From positions 930,001-994,000 of the forward strand of contig JAGMWU010000040.1 of assembly GCA_018697195.1 (NCBI GenBank): a DNA stretch of 64,000 nt, in the 5' to 3' direction. The position numbers were made by a program, and so were the translations under genes. Positions 63,801 through 64,000 of the stretch are shown one piece after another. Source of the DNA: Certhia americana (Eukaryota; Chordata; Aves; Passeriformes; Certhiidae). The first letter of the stretch is position 1; every line of letters starts with the position of its first letter. The notes under the pieces are model-generated. The model saw only the letters and a program-made list of their open reading frames with translations, was not told the DNA's origin and searched no databases.

Positions 63801-64000
63801 GGCCAAAACAGCTGGCGCAAGTGCTACAAAAACACTCAAAATAGTTTATGATCCACTTACGAGCTTATTTATTGCATCTGCTTTTCATGTTGTTTCTTGT
63901 TGTCCTATTATATTTTAACTGAGAAAATCCTTAAAATTAATTGAGTTTACTTACTGCTTTTATTTAAGTGAATTTATAATAATCAAAAATATAAAATAGG
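60853..64000. other. Non-coding stretch, possible conserved element near 62.4 kb
   Basis: No gene is recognised. A C10 run lies at 61349-61358. The part at 62395-62560 has unusual CpG content for this window and balanced composition without repeats (see findings). Two octamer motifs (ATGCAAAT or its TAATGCAAAT context) occur near 63315-63325 and 63421-63430. The rest is A+T-rich. Confidence 0.6.
61349..61358. repeat. Homopolymer C run, 10 bases
   Basis: Ten consecutive C, followed by TCC. This is isolated in an otherwise A+T-rich context. Confidence 0.9.

Overview
This 64 kb window reads as nuclear DNA of a bird, most likely a songbird (Passeriformes). It is A+T-rich (roughly two thirds by eye) and CpG-poor. 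It has no dense open reading frames, operons or ribosome binding sites. Its recognisable repeats are CR1-type LINE fragments and solo LTRs of endogenous retroviruses, which is the usual avian mix. The songbird call rests on LTR sequences that I recognise from memory (for example one starting, on the minus strand, with a diverged form of the motif TGTCATGGTTTAACCCCAGC) and is an inference. I find no gene that I can name. The longest open frames are about 130-150 codons, which is expected by chance at this composition, and several of them lie inside CR1 or LTR copies. The window is therefore either a gene desert or the inside of a very large intron.

Layout. 1-10 kb: single-copy A+T-rich DNA with a perfect 24-bp palindrome (700-723), a perfect 16-bp hairpin (898-936) and a short CR1 tail near 6.4 kb. 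10.06-10.49 kb: a minus-strand LTR fragment. 13.25-14.04 kb: an internally deleted CR1 copy on the plus strand. 20.4-24.0 kb: three LTRs within 3.6 kb (20398-21051 minus, about 22708-23140 plus, 23370-24002 minus). 28.7 kb: a small CR1 fragment. 36378-37005: a third copy of the LTR family seen at 20.4 and 23.4 kb, now on the plus strand. 38914-39547: a different LTR. 42264-42566 and 58868-59166: two copies of a short (about 300 bp) LTR family, both minus. 54.47-54.69 kb: a CR1 3' end on the minus strand. Microsatellites and homopolymers are scattered, the most prominent being TA/GATA at 60784-60852 and CA plus a 31-base A run at 47529-47608.

For most of the LTRs I could fix both ends to the base, using TG...CA termini (one copy begins TC) and matching target-site duplications. 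Three have a clean or near-clean 6-bp duplication and one a 6-bp duplication with one mismatch in the last base. One has 5 bp and one has an imperfect 5-bp duplication. All are solo LTRs: no gag, pol or env sequence lies next to any of them.

I looked for a new biological system and did not find one. The most useful leads are the perfect hairpin at 898-936, a set of weak exon-like patches (11643-11688, 30669-30780, 50415-50640, 57822-58177) that need alignment or RNA data, and a CpG-bearing, low-repeat stretch near 62.4 kb that could be a conserved non-coding element. All of these are tentative.
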